64,000 bases of DNA from Tetrastigma voinierianum (GCA_016808115.1 JAEQBH010002451.1:1-64000), one strand, 5' to 3'. Counted from the first letter of the stretch, positions 34,421 through 46,135 are shown. Translations and numbers: made by a program. Notes: generated by a model not told the origin, from the sequence alone.

Positions 34421-35400
34421 TGAAGGAGGACTCAATGAAACCTGACATACCACCATTTCCACAGGCACTTAGAAGCAAGAAGAAGGCATCTCGGCAAGTA
34501 GGCATCCTAGAAGTCCTAAGGCAGGTGAAAGTCGACATACCTCTTTTGGACATCATCAAACGAGTCCACAGCATGCAAAGTTTTGAAAGATCTGTGCAAA
34601 TCTATGCAAAGAAGGGGTTAGGCATTGAAAAAAGGCATTTTAAGCTGAACAAGTCGGTGCCATAATCAACAAAACCGGTCAAATACAAGGATCCGGGATC
34701 TCACGATTCGGTTAATATTGGTGGGAATTGTATGAACAAATCTCCTTGATCTGCAAGTCGGTGTGAACCTCTTTGCCGTACTCGATTGTATAGCGGAGTT
34801 AGGTTTGGGTGAGCTTAAACCTACCAACCTCACACTATCATTGGCGATAGATCGGTAAAGATCCCTAAGGGGATAGTTGAGATGTCTTGGTGAAAATAGG
34901 CAGGAATTCTCTTGCCCGGTGGGTGTAGTGCTCGACCAGGAGCGATTACCAAATGAACCCGATCATGTGCGATCATCTGGGAAGACCATTTTCTATGCTT
35001 TGCCAATGCAATCATCAATTCGCAGGAATGGAGTCACAGCTCACATTTGGAAACCTTGACCTTAATTTGAACATATTCCATTTGAACATTGGCACAATTT
35101 CTGGCCAGAAGATGAAAATCAAATGGCGATGAAGTTGGTTCAATTCAGATTGACATCTTGTGAGAAGAAATGAAGTGTCGAAATTGCAGAAATGGCCAAT
35201 GAAGTTGAAGCGGAGGTTTGTATTGCCATCGGTACCTTTGCGGGGCAATTGCTCGATTCAAAATGTCGGTGAGAACGAATAACGATGGGAATTCTACACA
35301 GGAATCGGCTCGGGCCCTTCTTTGGGGTTGAGAGATCATCCTCCTTGACCACCAGCCCGAGGTAATTTTGTGATATTAAGGCTTGGTTTGATGTTCTCAA
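34420..35400 (+). pseudogene. Athila-type gag C-terminus and protease remnant
   Basis: The + strand shows PFPQALRSKKKASRQVGILE (34455) and VLRQVKVDIPLLDIIKRV at 34513-34566, the conserved segment before the protease in Athila elements. A degraded protease follows. Its remnants correspond to the usual GASVNLLPYS (about 34750), LADRSVKIP (34845-34870), VLDQERLPNEPDHV (34930-34971) and LGRPF (34975-35000) blocks. The active-site Asp region is damaged. A stretch to about 35400 retains weak similarity to the end of the gag-pro frame (HQFAGMESQLTFGN near 35010). No RT follows. Confidence 0.78.
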
Positions 35401-35925
35401 AAGCTGTACGATTAAATAAATTTTAGTTTTAATTTAATTTAGTCAATTTCTATAATTTTAGCTATTTTCGAAAGTTTCCCTAATTTAGTAGTTTTCTATT
35501 TTTTTTTTTAGTAATTTAATGCTATATTATATTACCTTATGTTAGAATTTTAAGTATAGTGTAATATAATATAATAATTATATTTGATATTATTTTAATT
35601 TGATGTTGAGAATTCTATATGCAGTGGTGAGATTGGCTCAAATTTAGCTATAACATTGAAGTCGATTGAAATAATTCTTAAGGTGCGTCGGAACTTTATT
35701 TAAACCGGGGGAGGGCGAAGTTTTTCGGTCCTTCATTTTCTCACTCCCTAGTGTAGCCTGAGTCACTCGTGCCGCTACGTATGCCCCATACCTTTGCACC
35801 GACCGGTGACCGCAGTAGAGCCACGGCGAGCCCTGTTCTTGTATCTGGCCGAACCACGAGCCCGCTGCGCTCTTGCCATCCGCACCTTTAGCACCTGACA
35901 TCATCTATTTGCATCTTAGGCTTAA
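35400..35925. other. AT-rich junction where RT, RNase H and integrase are missing
   Basis: In the related element at 41812-53816 about 3 kb of RT, RNase H and integrase separates protease from the env-position ORF. Here only about 0.5 kb of mostly AT-rich, non-coding sequence does so. It ends in a purine-rich AACCGGGGGAGGGCGAAG (35704-35721). No deletion scar is recognisable. Confidence 0.6.
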
Positions 35926-35929
35926 CTTC

Positions 35930-37020
35930 CTGGCCGGCCGTTCCGCTGCGCGTGAGCCACGGCTACACGCTCTTGTCGTGCCACGGTCTCCTGCCGCGAG
36001 CCGGTTCGGTCTGGAGTTACCCGCACGTCCAGCGGTGCCACGGTTTCATTCTCATTAGGGCTACTCCGATGCATTCGGACTCGGTTATGGTGCGTACGGT
36101 GAGTCCGCCTCAGGCCACGGGTCGATTCAATACCCGGGCGAGAGGAGCGGGCACGGTTCGGCTCGGTTCCGGTTCCCGTACCGGTTCCGGTCCGAGGCGG
36201 TCCGCGAGGAGCGCCGGGGGTTCGGGAGAGTACGGATGCGGATGGGACCCGGGCCTTCGCCCGGTGCCCTGTGGAGATCTGGAGGGCCGGCCCTCAAGCG
36301 GGCCCGGTACCCCAGAGCCCCGGGTGAAGTCATCCTCATCAGGACCTCGGCCATCCTGACCACATCAATGACCAAGGCGACCTGCCGCCTCGGTGCTCGC
36401 CCGACCTCGAGGATCGGGGAGGCGTTATTTATCGAGCACCACATTAGGAGCGTCGCGCTTCATTCGAGAGACTTCCATGGGGAGTCATTCTATGACGTCC
36501 GGCGATGGCGATCCCGAGTCGGGGGACTCGATCGCGGTGTCGAGCGCACTCCTGGCACCGTTCATGGCCGGCGGTTGTATTACCGGTTGTTCTGAGTTCT
36601 ACCGTTCGATGACTTCCCGGGGCGCCCTGAGTCGCTTTCGAGCGGTTCACTATAGGCGATTGCCCGGGAGTGCCGGCGGCCGGATATTTGGCGGCGATTA
36701 GGCTGCCAGTCTGCGGGCCCGGTGAAGCAGTTATCGGGTGAGGTCGCGCCTCGGAGGAGATGGTCAAGTATTCTTGCAGAGACACCACCGGGCGGTGCTC
36801 TTCGAGGCGACTCAGCCTCGGATGCTCTTGATCAATCCTGCTGTTGGGGACCGGCCTCTTCCGGCTGCGACCTTTACGTGCGAGCGTGAGGGGGCCGTCA
36901 CGGAGAGACTCTTTTCTGGGATCTCGAGAGGGATCTTGGTTTTAGTCCCTCCCGGTGCGGTGACTAACCTCTTTATGCATTTGAAGACAAGGTCCATAAG
37001 TAAGGAACTTTGGTTAATTT
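35930..37020 (+). pseudogene. env-position ORF of the inverted Athila derivative
   Basis: GC-rich block encoding on the + strand a protein of the kind found 3' of integrase in Athila elements (putative plant transposon protein, Transposase_32-like). Readable parts are SMGSHSMTSGDGDPESGDSI (about 36475-36535), EFYRSMTSRGALSRFRAVH (36594-36650), GRCSSK..LSLGCS (36790-36830) and a final block equivalent to FHFEDKVHKKEL around 36975-37010. The N-terminal part is Pro/Arg/Ser-rich and poorly conserved. The frame is broken several times and is cut at about 37020 by the inverted arm. A counterpart is read in the other Athila element (46130-44600). Function unknown. Confidence 0.68.
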
Positions 37021-37038
37021 GAGAGTCTTCTTCTTGTT

Positions 37039-37570
37039 ATATGTGTGTATGGGTTTTTCATTTCCATACCATGATATGTGGGAGTAGGGGCACAGTAGGG
37101 CTGGCTAGCATCCAGTAGGATGATCTGAGTGAAGTATTGACTCTAGGAGGGTGGATGTGGTCCCTACGTGGATCTGTGTAAAGGCTCTTTGGGTTCAGGG
37201 TACTTGGGTGACTTTGTTCTTCGGTTAGGTGCTCCGTGGTGTCTTTATTATTACCATGATTACCTTTGCCCTTGTTCAGTGGTGTGCTGTCTCTATAATC
37301 TTTTTGAAGTGTCTACATCCCGGCTGGTGCATAAACACATTTGCAATTTTAGAGACAGCAAGAGCACAACAAAGCTTGCCAAGGTTATGGTTAGCTAAAA
37401 TAAGCCGACTATATGGAAAACAAAACGATCTGAGTAGCGCGAAACTAGTGAAAACTTGCGATTCTGGCCGGCTGAAATTCAAAAAATTACAAGGTCACAC
37501 ACTTGTAATGAGGATTACAGTACACTTGACTTCGTCATCGTAGTTTGGCACCATCCCCGGCGGCGCCATT
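37039..37570 (-). other. inverted copy of PBS, leader and gag start
   Basis: The reverse complement matches 32633-33160, including GTGTTTATGC, AAATTG..AGAGACA and ACTCCCCACATATCATGGTATGG. Similarity ends in CACACATATA, within the coding sequence of the gag capsid (PYTHI). The PBS reads TGGCGCCGCCGGGGATGGTG on the - strand at 37568-37549. Confidence 0.88.
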
Positions 37571-39146
37571 TGATTCGTGCCACGGTAGGGTGAGCGGAAT
37601 CAACAAAATTTGTTTCTATGTTCCTCCTACTGCCGAAGTGGTCATTTCTCTTTGCGACATAGTGGTCTAGAAGTGAACACGGGGATAGGTTTTCATCTAT
37701 GAATGACGCGTCGGTGTTGAAATGGTGAGGCTTTGGTTTGGATTTTTGGAATTTTGTTTTAAAAAGCGATTGGGAGTTGTTTGGTTCTTGCGAATATACT
37801 AATAGCGAGAAAATGAAGTGTGAAATGGTAGCTTTGAAGGTTTTAGGTTACTAGCTTGATAACATGGGGCAAACAAGTGTCCTCGGGTTATATCCTCGCA
37901 TTATGGCAAGCAACCTATAGTCCAAGCCATAACCGGATCTTTGTTTAACTATAAAACCTAACCCTAAAAACCACTCCTATTTGAGTCAACACGAGTGACA
38001 TCATCCATAGCCCCTTTTAGTTCAAAACCACAGCACTTCGACCTCATTTGATCATCAACAATAAGTATCTGCTTTATGCTAAAAGCATGGTAAGTATTGG
38101 CTTGAAAGTAATGACATTAAATGATATTCAACCCTAGTTTGAAATATGGAGCCATAAATACACGATTACTGTAGCATTTAAAACATAGGGACAACACATA
38201 GCGCCGCAAAACCAAGCTAGCAACCCTCTTCCAAGGCATAAAGGCAAGCGAGCATTTCTTGAGTTGTCATCCTCGAGAGGGGTGTTTTAGCGACCTAGAA
38301 AATAAGAAAAGAAGAGGAGAGAAGAGAAAAGCAAACCCTAAAGCGATTTGCGGGAGATATTTACACATAAAATGAAAAGTTGCGAAAAAGATTGTAAAAG
38401 TTGCTTAGGGTTACAAAATCATGGGGAGCCCATAGGCCGCCCCAAAGTGTGAAAATACAAAGAAAGCCTAAAATATTGGCTCATCTGAGGGACCAATTAT
38501 CTGCTTAAAGCAGGGTCGTTTGGCATTAGTACAAAATTGACAAGAGGCGGGGAATTTGGCTATACGAAGGAATTTCGCTAGGATAGCGAAAATTTCGCTA
38601 GCCTAGCGAAATTACATAGAGATAGCGAAATTGAGAATTTTCGCTACTTACGATTAATTTAACTAGCTAGCGAGAAATATTTTAGAATAAGCGGCCCGAA
38701 ATTCGGCAGGCACCTGATTTTAAGCTATATAGCGAAATTTCGCTAGCATAGCGAAATTTCTCATTCGTAGGATTGCGAAATTTTCGCATCCAGTGAAATT
38801 TTGTAATCATAAGCGAAATTTCTGGGATCTTTGTTCTTCCATTGCACTCTTAGCCCTCTTGCATCGCCTCCGTCTTAAGCTTGCCTTCATTTCATCACTT
38901 GAATTTTGATATGTTGATGTTTGGAAATAAGTTTCAATCTTCATGGTTCAACACATCTCGATGTCAGTCGACTTTAATGGAATGAGGTACCTGAAACTGT
39001 AAATAACATGAATAACCTCGAAATGGCATAAGTGATACTAAGTGAACTGAACACCTCAATTGGCTTAATTATTTGATTAGTGCGCAAAAAGCACTCAAAA
39101 CCTATCTCGAATAGAACTGAAAATAGCCTTATTTGGGCCTTGTCCA
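37571..39146 (-). repeat. right LTR of the inverted Athila derivative, reversed
   Basis: Begins TGATTCGTGCC beside the PBS and ends GGGCCTTGTCCA beside the target duplication ACTCA (39147-39151). On the - strand its start TGGACAAGGCCC corresponds to TGATTAGTGCCC of the left LTR, so the outer end here is again the U3 end. Inverted-repeat motifs CTAGCGAAATTT cluster at 38560-38830. Confidence 0.9.
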
Positions 39147-39151
39147 ACTCA

Positions 39152-40620
39152 TGCGTTTACACCTTACCACTACGAAATTGGGAATCACTCCGAATTATAA
39201 GTTTGTAGGCAAATATTGTAGTTGCCAATTCAATCCCGACTCAGATGGCTTCATAATCTGATTCATTGTTTGAAGCGAAGCCCTAATGGGATAAGCTTGT
39301 GATCTTGTCCCCACCGGGGAATTTTAATTGCGGTCGATGTCGACCCTCTGTTCGAGGCGCCCGATGCACAGAGAGTCCACCAATTCGAGACTAGCCGAGA
39401 GAGCGTTTCGGGTTGGGAGTTTGCGCTGAAAGTCGGCTAGAACTTGTCCTTCTTAGCCCCAACCTCGCTTATACGGGATATTGTATTCACTTAGTTCGAT
39501 CGCCCAGCGAGCCATTCTCCCAGATAAGTCAGGCTTGTGAATAGTGCTTTGAAGGGGAAGGTTAGTCAACAACACAATAGGGTGTGCTTGAAAGTAGGGG
39601 TGAAGCTTCTTGGCTGCTATCCGTAGAGCTAAAGCGGCCTGTTCAAGGTGGCTATATCTGCCTCGATCATTTAGGACTTGTTGACGATGAACAACCTCTA
39701 CCTTAGTGTACAGCCAGCAGGCAGGAATGAGCTTCTTTGCGACATTCAGCTGCTAAATACATGAAGAGTGTCTCGCGGAAGCTGAGACTAGCGAGCTGGG
39801 GTTCATTTAGATAATGTTTGATTGCTACAAGGCTTGATCTGTTTCTTCATTCCATCCGGCCCGGTTGACCCCCTTAAGGGTGGCGAAGAATGGCTTTAGG
39901 CATGATCCGGTGTGGGATATGAATCGCCGGCCAGTGTAGACCGATCGACTGTCACACTCTTTTCTTGAGCCCCGGGAGCTTAGGTTCGAATAATATCATT
40001 GGGTAGGATTGGCTTCTATTCCTCTACGAGATTCATAGAAGCGGGAATCGTAGATACTTGACCTTTGAAGGCGCACTAAGGGTTCAAGTTTATATGCAGT
40101 ATGCTGCGAGGAGTTCGAGCTTCTTGTAGGTGTGTAGTGTGGTCAGGGCGCTCTTTTGACTTTACCCGACATGTCATTGTATATACCTCATGGTTTTACC
40201 CGACAATGGTCTAAACATCTTGATGTGGGTCTACGATAAGTCGCCCAGTTCTTTAACCTTAGGCATTCTTTATAACAAAAAGAGTTGGGTGGGGTGATAA
40301 GGTTGTTTTCTCCGTCGGGAAGAGTACATGGGGATCTGATGGTAACAGAGGCATCGAACGATAACATCCGGTACGGATGACGTCGATAATCTGGTCTATG
40401 CGGGGCAACGGGAAGTTGTCTTTAGGGCAAGCGTCATTGAGATCGGTATAGTCTACGCATACTCTCCACTTACCACCTTTCTTTGGTACCACCGCGCATT
40501 AACCAATCATTAGTTGCTTGATTTCTCGATGAACCTGGTCCGAAAGGTTATCTACCTCGGCTGGCGCGAATAATTTGATGAATTGAACGGAAGCGCCTTT
40601 TTGTCTTGGCGGCAAACGGG
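39152..40620 (-). pseudogene. Tat-2 reverse transcriptase and RNase H, first part
   Basis: Read from high to low coordinate. RT begins with MVPKKGGKWRVCVDYTDLND at 40492-40433 and continues ACPKDNFPLPRIDQIIDVI. The palm YVDD block is damaged, but DHTTHLQEA near 40140 and a thumb segment are traceable. The connection region reads YSHLEQAALALRIAAKKLHP (39650-39590) and GRMARWAIELSEYNIPYKRG (about 39530-39470). RNase H then starts, with weakly preserved catalytic segments (LIIRSDSQF near 39200), and is cut at 39152 by the inverted Athila derivative, resuming at 31003. Confidence 0.9.
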
Positions 40621-40899
40621 ACGATATTCAACTTATGAGAAGCATGTGTGGGGCTAATGCGGTCGTGTCGAATGGGTCGAGCGAACACGTCCCGATGTTA
40701 CGAAACAAAACTGCGCGATTGTTCTTTTCTCTTCGGACAAAGTGGAAAGGCATAAGTGTGTTTATCCGACCCTTGGCCATTAGTTCGGGATCCATAGCTA
40801 ATTGTTCCTTGTCCTCAGTCCACTGTCCAAGGCGTGGCTATGATTCGTATTCTAGAGTACGTGACGAGGGCAGATGTTGGAGCTTTCACCTTTCTCAGC

Positions 40900-41811
40900 T
40901 CTTGTCTGTATTTGACTAGCACTAGTGAGATGATAACTAAATTTGCACATAGAGTCCAATCATCCAGTGCAGTTAGGTAATTGATTGTTTGTTGGTAGGT
41001 TAAGAGTCTTTGCTTTATAACATGCGCTATTTAGATAGCGATGGCGATGTATGGCCCGAAGTCTTCGACAAGCGAGGTAAGACTGGCGAGTAGCAGAGCC
41101 ACACGCCTTGATGGGGAAAGCGATATCACCTATGGTTAGCGTGGTTGCCCTATTAAATTCGGAAAAAGTGCGAATGAGGCGGGTTTATCAAGCGGAACTT
41201 TCATCTCTGCACGAAGAATTTTGGAAGTTCTGATAAGTCGAATCGCTACCGGAGTCGACAAGCTTTCTGTGTACATCGAAATAGCCCCTAACGCATAAAG
41301 TAAGCACAAGTGCATCATGGTGTGGGTGATAACCACAGACCGGGTTATGATGGGAAAGGATATGGGTAGTCGTAGGCTGTGTCGCTCTCAGCGTATCAGA
41401 GTGCGTAATTCGCTCGGACTCGAGCTGGCCGACACGCTTGTGGCGAGCTTTCCCTGGATACTTGTCATCAGTTTGGGGCGCTAATAATTAATGGTGGGTC
41501 GGGGCTGGATGGGAACTACGAGGCGCGTTGTGCTAGCCTCTTGGAGGTTTACGTTGGCGAGTAGGCTCCGGATATATCTTACGGTGGCCCGGCCAGGGAT
41601 GGAGTCTCTCATTAGGAACTCAAAGTTCGGCATCTGTTAGTTTCATGCTTGTGGTCCATATGGTGTCGCACTACCGGAGATCGATTAACGTTGCTTTCGG
41701 GATCATTGAATTGGGGCCGTTTAAAGTCGGAGAGATCTGGATGAGGAGAAGCCTGTTGTAGGAGATGTTTAGTAAAGGTAAATTAGGAGTTCCTCTTTTC
41801 TCACGGCTTGA
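40900..41811 (-). pseudogene. Tat-2 gag C-terminus and aspartic protease
   Basis: On the - strand a gag zinc-knuckle remnant reads RHHMDHKHETNRCRTL at about 41670-41620, where Y-C-R-H-H-x-D-H-x-H is usual. The protease follows, with HRKLVDSGSDS near 41280-41250 in place of the usual VDTGSSAD. Later come ATTLTIGDIAFPIKACGSAT (41150-41090) and a frame-shifted remnant of the region after the flap. The first part of gag lies beyond the Athila-type insertion, at 53817-54956. Confidence 0.8.
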
Positions 41812-43076
41812 TGATTCCATGCCCACGATGGGTGTCTTTGGAATCAAAAATATTTATATCCTAAAACTCCTACTACAGTAGCAAAGCTACTATAGTATAG
41901 TGGCTCTAGGGTCGAACTCAGGGATGGGTTTTCTTCGTGCAAAATGATTTACAATTGAATGAAAATGGTGTTTTCACTTTGGATTTAGGGTTTTTGTAAA
42001 AACAATGGAGTTGATGATTTGAAGAAATTTGAAATGCAATGAAATAAAGTGTAAAAAGAACTCCTTGAAGTCTCGAGGCCAGGCTTGGGGTTAAGGCAAC
42101 AAAATGTCCTCGGATCACTTTTCCTCGTTTGGGAGGATGGCCCGCATAGGAATTTAGAGCAGGATCTTTATTTAATTTATAAAAACTAGCCACAAGGTTT
42201 CTCTAGATCACAGCATTATGGACCATTAATGTTTCAAGGCAGTGGTCCTTTGACCTAACCTGCAGAGGAAAATAAATGGCAACTAAGTGAAGCATCGAGG
42301 ATGTGATAAGTATCCGTAAGCCCTTAAAGCTTGCCTGTCTTGTGTCAGGGTACATACAAGGATTTAAACCTAAAGTGAGATGCTTAGAAACATAATGGTA
42401 ATAAATATGCAAGTTAGCAACGGGGAGGGACGAGTGTTTACCTCGGGAACCTGACTGCGTGACCCTCCTGCTTGAGGATGAGGAGGTTTAGCCAAACATC
42501 CCTTGAGTTGTCATCCTCGAGGGGTGTTTGGCGTAATGGCAAATGTCGAAAAGGGGAGAGAAAATGAGGGAAAATCACTAAGGTGGGAGAGTTGAAAGCT
42601 TTGGCGCCAGTTTTATTGATTGATAGTGATTAGGCGATTTTACGAGCTAGGCGGGAGCTTATATGCGCTTCGAGTCCAAGGAAATTAGAAAAGTATGAAA
42701 CAACAAAAATTACATTAAGGACGAGTTTAGGAAAAAAATGCAAAAGCAATCAAAAAGTTGGTGGCAAGCAAAGGCGGGTCACGAAGAGTCGCAACTACTT
42801 GCAAAATCTACTAACGCTCCCCTTTTCTTAATGTATTTAGCTCGATTGCCTTCGACGGCATGCGACCGAGTTGACTCAGGTTCTTCGTATTTAATTCGAC
42901 TCGATGATAATGGTGTAATTGGCTTGCAAAACTACAAAAATAACCACAAAATGAGATCAGTAGTATAGCTGGGACCTTAGTGTGTCAATTGGGTTATTTA
43001 AGTTGATTAGTACACAAAAAGTGCTCAAAACTTGCAATAAACAGGGCTCAAAATAGCACTATTTGGGTACTAATCA
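41812..43076 (-). repeat. 3' LTR of Athila-3
   Basis: Starts TGATTCCATGCCC and ends GGGTACTAATCA. It matches 52203-53816 in the same orientation, including GGATGGGTTT(C/T)CTTCGT, TTGGATTTA and the terminal 300 bp. The polypurine tract is directly adjacent at 43077-43087. Confidence 0.92.
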
Positions 43077-44600
43077 CTCCCCCCAACGACACATTGCTAG
43101 TCCCTTAGCAATGACAAAAAGAAGGAAAGAGCAGGCAAGTTATGCTCACAAAAATGGTGTTTAAGAAAGGTTATGAATGAGTAATGCCTATCCTTCAAAA
43201 TGAATCACGAATCCATACGATAACCATCTTGGAGAATGAATGTCGCCATAATCCAAGTTTCGAAGAGTATCCAACTCAAGGGAATTGACCTAAAGCTTCC
43301 AGCAAAATCTAAGTGTTTATGTGATCAGTTTTTAACAATAACCTGCTAAGCTACTCTCCCCCCTAAACTAAGCTACTGCTAAGACCTAGAACATTGACCA
43401 ACCTAAATAAATCTGGCCCCACTCTTATCTCATATTTCTTTTTGTATTGTAGGGTGCAATGCTGACGAATCGACCTCACCAAAGTCCATGTAACGGGCAT
43501 TCACCGATGACTCCTAACTAATTAAGGTTTAGGGCATCAAGTCATAGGATCTTTTGGCCGCCTGCTCTTCGGGTTTTACCCCGGATCAGATGATTTGAAA
43601 CTCCAGCACTGACACAAGCCTCACCCCATCCACCCATGTAGTGAGCACTAGAGTCGGGTGGCTCCCGACCAATCGGTTTAGGGCACGGGCTTTGAGGCTT
43701 TCGCCGTATACCCCTCGGACCGTGCTGGGTTTCAAGGCGGCGAGAAACATCGCGGCTTTATATTCTTGTTCTTTCTTTTTCCTTTTCGTTTTCTTTTCTT
43801 TGGAAGACTACATTGGCCTTCTTTTTCTTAGGGTCCTCAGCCTATGCAATTGGTCAACAAAGCTACTAATTAGAGTTTGCAAAGTAAGGGAGCTATGCAG
43901 TTTCTCAGCCTATTTGAAGAAAACTGATGTGCTTGTCATGATTAGCTTCAAAGGTGGAAGAAGAAGAATTTGAACACTATGAGACTTCAACTGATCATCA
44001 GCAATCATGCATGGAACTAATCTAACATCAATGGCATTGGGCGATGTGTCATTTTCCAACTTGCGAGGCCGAGACAAAACCCGAAAAAAAAATTAGGCCC
44101 AAAATGGTTCTGATTTGAATTAAGAAAATGAGTTGTATGGTATGTATAGAAATGTATGTCACTATGTTTTCAGCTTTTTCAAAAACAAACAAACAGCTTT
44201 CACAAAAAAGGGCAAAAAGCAAGCCACTAAACATATAAAATGGGCTTTTCTTATACATACAGTGGACTCAAAAGTGTAAAAAAAATGATATCAAAAGTGT
44301 AAAGTCACTTGGCCCTTCTTTCTCCCCCGACCAAATGTGACATTGTCCTTAATGGGGTTCGGATTGGAAAGTTAAAGAAGGACGTGCTATCGGTCGATGG
44401 CGGTGAAGAGTCGGTTCTCATCTTAGACGGCGGGTGTTGATTGGAGTGGCTGGCTAGTTGTAGGCGCTAGAACATCGAGGGGAGTACGAGGGTGACAATG
44501 GAGTGGGTCTTGGTCCCTCACAGGGAGGAGCGGGAGCGACTAGGGCAAGCACATATGGGGGGAAATTGCGGAGTGAAGCCCAGGTGACTCCCGAATCCAT
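43077..44600. other. Athila-3 3' untranslated region
   Basis: Non-coding sequence between the env-position ORF and the 3' LTR. It contains on the - strand a CCGGGGTAAAACCCGAAGAG-type hairpin (around 43570-43590). The 110-codon open frame at 43641-43973 has no recognisable domain and lies on the opposite strand to all Athila-3 genes. Confidence 0.55.
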
Positions 44601-46135
44601 GAGGATGCTTTGATTACGTGAGTATGGCTATTTGGTCGAGCCATGAGGCCTCGGTGCAGAATATCCTCTCAGCGGGGAGGCGCAGACGTTAAATGATCTT
44701 GATGTGGAGGAGAATGTGCGAGGCCCACATCCATGATGGTCAAAAGTCCCGGGTGGAAATAGTGATATCTGCGAGAGGCGTGCGGAAGTCTTAGAACTGA
44801 CAACATGTAGGGAGATGCGGGGGCGGGATACGGAGGTCACGAGAGAAGCAGGAAGCAGTGGAGTAAAGAGAGAAGGAAGCTAGGATGCGAGGAACTTTGA
44901 TGCTCCTTAGTATGCAGCTGGCTGCGAATTAATTTGCTCCTCTGGGGAAGGTCGGTGCTGGTGGTCTCGTGCGGATCCCGGAGGCGGGAGGCGATAGGAA
45001 CGGGGCATAATGTGCTTTAACACCTGGCATAGGAGTCTCGGGAACAGGAGGGGTGTGGACTCTACTTTGGTCAAGTGCCTGCGATGAACCTTGTCCTCAA
45101 AGTGGAATAAGGCTATCATGATAAGCTCGGTCGGGCTGAACCAATAACCCTCAGAGATGTGGTATAGAGCCTCCAGAATGGCTCCTCTCCGCTAGACTAT
45201 GTCTTTGGAGGGAAAAGATTAGGCCAAGTAGTATGTGTGAATTACATTAGAAACATCTGGCGGAAGGCGCCTCCCCGAGCAAAGAGATGGTCCCATTTGT
45301 CGTGTCCCAGAGCTAGCGGACAAACCATCTCCTAGTCGAGGATGAGATGTCCTATCATCGGCCGAGTTGTAGGACCGCGGCGGATGGAAAGCCATTTGCT
45401 ATATCAGGGCGAAGTATCCACAGGTATCATGGAGAAATGAATGGCTGTCGGATTGGGCTCTCGCTTGGAGGTCATCGTGCGATAAAACTCGATGACCACT
45501 CGAGGGTAGTAAAACTGGCGGGGTCATGAATGGCTCCAAGGAGTACCTCTGCACTAGGAGCATCGAATCTTGGAGCTCCAGGTCTTCGGCAAAGGCCGGG
45601 AGATCATAATGAACCTCGTCGGGCAGATCCCTCCCCCTGCAATCAACATTCCCTGGAATAGGGCTGCAGTGGAAGAGTGGCCCGCGATGATGGGTGAGAC
45701 AGGTCCAAAGGAGGGGCTCCAAACGGGGACCACGATGGGAGGTGGTGGCGTGGTACGCTGGGCATGGAGCTGGAGGACTCTCCACGGGCTGAGGTCGGAG
45801 GCTCTGCAGGCCGGTGGGGCCCTCAGGGGATGGCTAGGATGTGGCGGAGAGGGTGGATTGGGGCCTTAGGGTGTGGTATCTTCTAGGGCGGGGTAGCGGC
45901 ACCGGGGATGGAGCGGGGGTAGTGGGGATGAGCCACCCAGCCCAGTGTGCCTTGAGGCTGCGTGACGAGACTGATTAGCGCGGCAAGCCGTAGTGGATGG
46001 AACGATGGCAGGCGGGGCGAAGGCTGGAGAGTGCGCGACGGTGATGGGAACTGGATTGGGCTGTCGGCGGGAGGGGAGGAGCGGGCACCTAAGCTGAAAG
46101 GTGTGTCCTCCATGGTCTCGCCATGGTTAGGCGAA
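44600..46135 (-). pseudogene. env-position ORF of Athila-3 (putative plant transposon protein)
   Basis: On the - strand a Pro/Ser-rich N-terminus starts near 46135 (about 13 codons to a stop; TMEDTPFSLGARSSPPADSP is in the adjacent frame). The conserved body follows: GNVDCRGRDLPDEVHYDLPA (about 45650-45590), ELQDSMLLVQRYSLEPFMTP (about 45575-45515) and IALFHFEDKVHRRHL with PLLFPRLLCQVLKHI (45116-45020). This order is characteristic of the ORF that Athila elements carry between integrase and the 3' LTR. In some Athila members this place holds an env-like gene, but I see no clear signal peptide or membrane segment here. It is broken by stops and frameshifts. Function unknown. Confidence 0.75.

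Larger units (their letters stand above)
31004..39146. mobile_element. Athila-type derivative with two LTRs in inverted orientation, pol missing
   Basis: One insertion, flanked by ACTCA on both sides, interrupts Tat-2 RNase H. Its left end is a forward LTR (31004-32632) followed by a PBS and gag. Its right end is the same LTR reversed (37571-39146), again with a PBS on the inner side and the first 530 bp of the internal region. The two arms, 31004-33160 and 37039-39146, are inverted repeats of about 2.1 kb. Between them are the rest of gag, a protease remnant and an env-position ORF, all on the + strand. RT, RNase H, integrase, the polypurine tract and a normal 3' LTR are absent. It would have depended on enzymes from a related Athila element. 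Confidence 0.8.

Noticed and set aside
36127..36788. - strand open frames of 105 and 114 codons
   Set aside because: They are antisense to the env-position ORF read on the + strand in the same GC-rich block.
45570..45869. 99-codon + strand open frame
   Set aside because: Antisense to the Athila-3 env-position ORF, which has recognisable conserved blocks on the - strand.
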